From contig NZ_JAGIQA010000014.1 in assembly GCF_017814975.1 (NCBI RefSeq), positions 1-64,000 on the forward strand: 64,000 bases of DNA, written 5' to 3'. The position numbers and the translations under genes are program-made. Positions within the stretch are counted from its first letter, which is position 1; each line of letters opens with the position of its first letter. Positions 62,432 to 64,000 of this stretch are shown piece by piece. Under the pieces are notes generated by a model, which saw only the letters and a list, made by a program, of their open reading frames with translations, did not search any database and was not told the DNA's origin. Origin of the DNA: Cupriavidus consociatus (GTDB taxonomy: Bacteria > Pseudomonadota > Gammaproteobacteria > Burkholderiales > Burkholderiaceae).

Positions 62432-63073
62432 TCAGGCGGCGGCGCGGACTCCATCAGCCGTAACCTGCGCGAGCGCCTCGTCGCGCGTGAGCACGGTCGC
62501 GTACTTCTGCGCCATGTCGAACAGGTTGGCATCGTGCGGGCCGATGGCGCGGTCGCCCACGCAATCGGACACCACAAGAGGGCGGAAGCCCAGCGACATC
62601 GCGTCGACCACGCTGGCGCGCACGCAGCCGCTGGTGACGCAGCCGGCCACCAGCAGCGTCTGCACGCCGCGCTGCGTCAGCCACGCCGCCAGCGAGGTGC
62701 CGAAGAACGCCGACGGCACCGTCTTGCGCACCACCAGCTCGCCCGGCGCGGGCGCCAGCTCGGGCACGATCTGGCTGTTATGGCCATCTTCCTTCAGCGT
62801 CAGCATGCCGGGCACCTTCAGCGTGAAGATGTTGTGGTCGCTGTCGTCGTCGGCAAACACGATGCGGCTGTGCGCCACCGGCCAGCCCTGCTCGCGCGCG
62901 GCGCGCAGCAGCGGCTGCGTGTTGCGGATGGCCTCGGGGATATTGCCGCCGCCGAATACCGCCGGGTCGGCAAAGCCGTTGACGAAGTCGATGATCAGCA
63001 GGCCGTACGGCGCCTTCAGTGGAATCGACGCGCCGAAGCCCTGGCGCTGGTAGGTCTGCACTGCTTCATCCAT
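62432..63073 (-). CDS. nicF: Maleamate amidohydrolase NicF, isochorismatase fold (213 aa)
   Basis: NicF deamidates maleamate to maleate in the aerobic nicotinate pathway. The isochorismatase-type catalytic Asp is in LLIIDFVNGFADPAVFGGGNI, the Lys in LVVRKTVPSAFFGT and the nucleophilic Cys in VAGCVTSGCVRASVVDAMSL, followed by DCVGDRAIGPHDANLFDMAQKY, which matches NicF closely. Start ATG 63073 overlaps the nicX stop by eight bases, so the two are translationally coupled; a longer frame to 63109 is rejected. Confidence 0.9.
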   Translation of the reverse strand: MDEAVQTYQRQGFGASIPLKAPYGLLIIDFVNGFADPAVFGGGNIPEAIRNTQPLLRAAREQGWPVAHSRIVFADDDSDHNIFTLKVPGMLTLKEDGHNSQIVPELAPAPGELVVRKTVPSAFFGTSLAAWLTQRGVQTLLVAGCVTSGCVRASVVDAMSLGFRPLVVSDCVGDRAIGPHDANLFDMAQKYATVLTRDEALAQVTADGVRAAA

Positions 63074-64000
63074 GGCGCGAATCCTTGTAGAGCGATGCGG
63101 CGGGAGCATGGTGCCCGTCCATCACCTTGCCGCGCACCACCACCGGCTCGCCGTCGAGGCTGACCGTGCAGTGGCGCACCGGGATATCGATATGGCAGGC
63201 GGTGGTGCGGCTGCCGCCTGCTTCGTTGTTGGGGCCGAACGAGCACAGGAAATTGCCCTCGTAGGCGCGTGCGTCCATGCCGATGGTGGCCTCGCGGTCG
63301 TACATCGCCAGCGCCGACCAGCTTGCGCGCGGCTGCAGGCCCCAGCCGATATGCGACATCGCATACGCTTCGGGATCGTTGAACGACGCCATGTAATCGG
63401 CCAATAGCTCGGCATCGGCACCGCCTTCGATACGGCGCACGTAGCCCGCTTCGACGGTGATGCGGATCGGCGCCTGCAGATAGGATTTCATCGGCAGCAG
63501 GATGTCGCCGCGGTCCAGCACGATGGTGCCGTTGGTGCCGCCCTCGTCCGGCCAGGTCAGCACGAAGCCGCTCGGCCAGTGGTCCCAGCGGCCGGGCTCG
63601 TCGACAAAGCCGTACTCGCTGATCGCGGGAAATTCACCCAGGCGGCAGCGCAGGTCCATGCCGGCATCGGACACGATATGCATCTCGCGCGCCTTGCCCA
63701 GCCGCTCGGTAGCGGCCTTGACGCGGGCACGGTCGGCCTCGGTCGGCACCAGCCGTGCCAGCACCTCGGGCGGCTCCACCGCCAGCAGGATTCTGGTGCC
63801 GCCGGAAAGGATCTCGTGCTGCTCGGGCGAGAACAGCAGCGTCATCAGGTCCAGCACCAGGTCACTGGCCTTGAGCGCGGCAATCGCTGCCGGGTTGCCG
63901 GTCAAAGGCGTCGTGCCGAGATAGGCCAGCGCGTCGCGGCTCAACGCCTTCTCGCCGTTGACCGGCGGCAGGTCGAGCCGGTTGACGATGGCGCCCATCG
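63066..64000 (-). CDS. nicX: 2,5-dihydroxypyridine 5,6-dioxygenase NicX (cut at the window end)
   Basis: NicX is an Fe(II) ring-cleaving dioxygenase that opens 2,5-dihydroxypyridine to N-formylmaleamate. The visible 310 residues match it along their length: RILLAVEPPEVLARLVPTE, EYGFVDEPGRWDHWPSGFVL, MSHIGWGLQPRASWSALAMYDR and TTACHIDIPVRHCTVSLDG. The His and Asp residues in SHIGWG and HIDIP fit the metal site of this family. The true start lies beyond base 64000; the Met at 63998 falls inside the conserved N-terminal part, so it is not the start. It overlaps nicF. Confidence 0.92.
   Translation of the reverse strand, partial: MGAIVNRLDLPPVNGEKALSRDALAYLGTTPLTGNPAAIAALKASDLVLDLMTLLFSPEQHEILSGGTRILLAVEPPEVLARLVPTEADRARVKAATERLGKAREMHIVSDAGMDLRCRLGEFPAISEYGFVDEPGRWDHWPSGFVLTWPDEGGTNGTIVLDRGDILLPMKSYLQAPIRITVEAGYVRRIEGGADAELLADYMASFNDPEAYAMSHIGWGLQPRASWSALAMYDREATIGMDARAYEGNFLCSFGPNNEAGGSRTTACHIDIPVRHCTVSLDGEPVVVRGKVMDGHHAPAASLYKDSRHG

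Overview
The window is dense, high-GC bacterial chromosome (genes almost end to end, strong G/C bias at third codon positions). The gene set points to a beta-proteobacterium of the Burkholderiales, most like Cupriavidus/Ralstonia: a Bug-type solute-binding protein, a classic 16-strand porin ending in Phe, PPK2, DUF1415, DUF2917 beside a MocR regulator, and the spoT-rpoZ-gmk-yicC block. No phage, insertion sequence, CRISPR array or integrase was seen, and none of the four tRNA genes carries a visible integrated element. Most of the window reads as core chromosome; the right-hand end, from about 57.6 kb, is catabolic.

Layout. 0-2.5 kb: tail of puuE and uraD (urate/allantoin catabolism), a porin and a small Cys-containing protein. 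2.5-10 kb: maeB, a DUF4136 lipoprotein, pepN and fbp. 10-14.5 kb: tRNA-Thr, PPK2, a berberine-bridge-type flavoprotein, a CapA-type protein and two very small membrane proteins. 14.7-21.5 kb: FapA/DUF342, a methyltransferase, DUF1415, two flavoproteins and DUF2917. 21.7-28.5 kb: two MocR-type (GntR-aminotransferase) regulators, each with a divergent partner gene and recognisable repeats in the shared promoter region, flanking a GGDEF protein, lpxO and an AhpD-like protein. 29-31.5 kb: piuC with a Fur-box-like palindrome, several small unknowns, initiator tRNA-Met and tRNA-Arg. 31.6-41.7 kb: a growth-control and nucleic-acid block, greB (+) facing spoT-rpoZ-gmk-yicC (-), then divergently a Ser/Thr kinase, a PP2C phosphatase, rph, rdgB and hemW. 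41.7-46.6 kb: a glycine-zipper lipoprotein, tRNA-Ser, an HExxH mini-protein and a four-gene osmoprotectant (OsmU/YehZYXW-type) ABC transporter. 47-54 kb: a pirin and a BMP-type nucleoside/purine ABC transporter operon bracketed by GC-rich palindromic repeats. 54-57.5 kb: a tight minus-strand cluster of EamA exporter, atypical SDR, mgsA and qor. 57.6-64 kb: a probable nicotinate (N-heterocycle) catabolic locus with a Bug protein, MarR and TetR regulators, a molybdenum hydroxylase large subunit, nicF and nicX (cut by the window end).

How the genes work together. NicX opens the ring of 2,5-dihydroxypyridine and NicF deamidates maleamate, two steps of the aerobic nicotinate pathway; the molybdo-subunit is a candidate for an upstream ring hydroxylation, and the MarR/TetR pair parallels NicR/NicS. 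The spoT, rpoZ, gmk and greB genes all bear on ppGpp, GTP supply and RNA polymerase, and a protein kinase/phosphatase pair sits beside them. MaeB, PepN and Fbp are central metabolism. The most interesting items for follow-up are the nic locus with its incomplete hydroxylase, the kinase/phosphatase pair, the MocR operators, the dispersed palindromes, and a canonical promoter placed far upstream of the osmoprotectant operon. I did not find convincing evidence of a wholly new defence or mobile system here.
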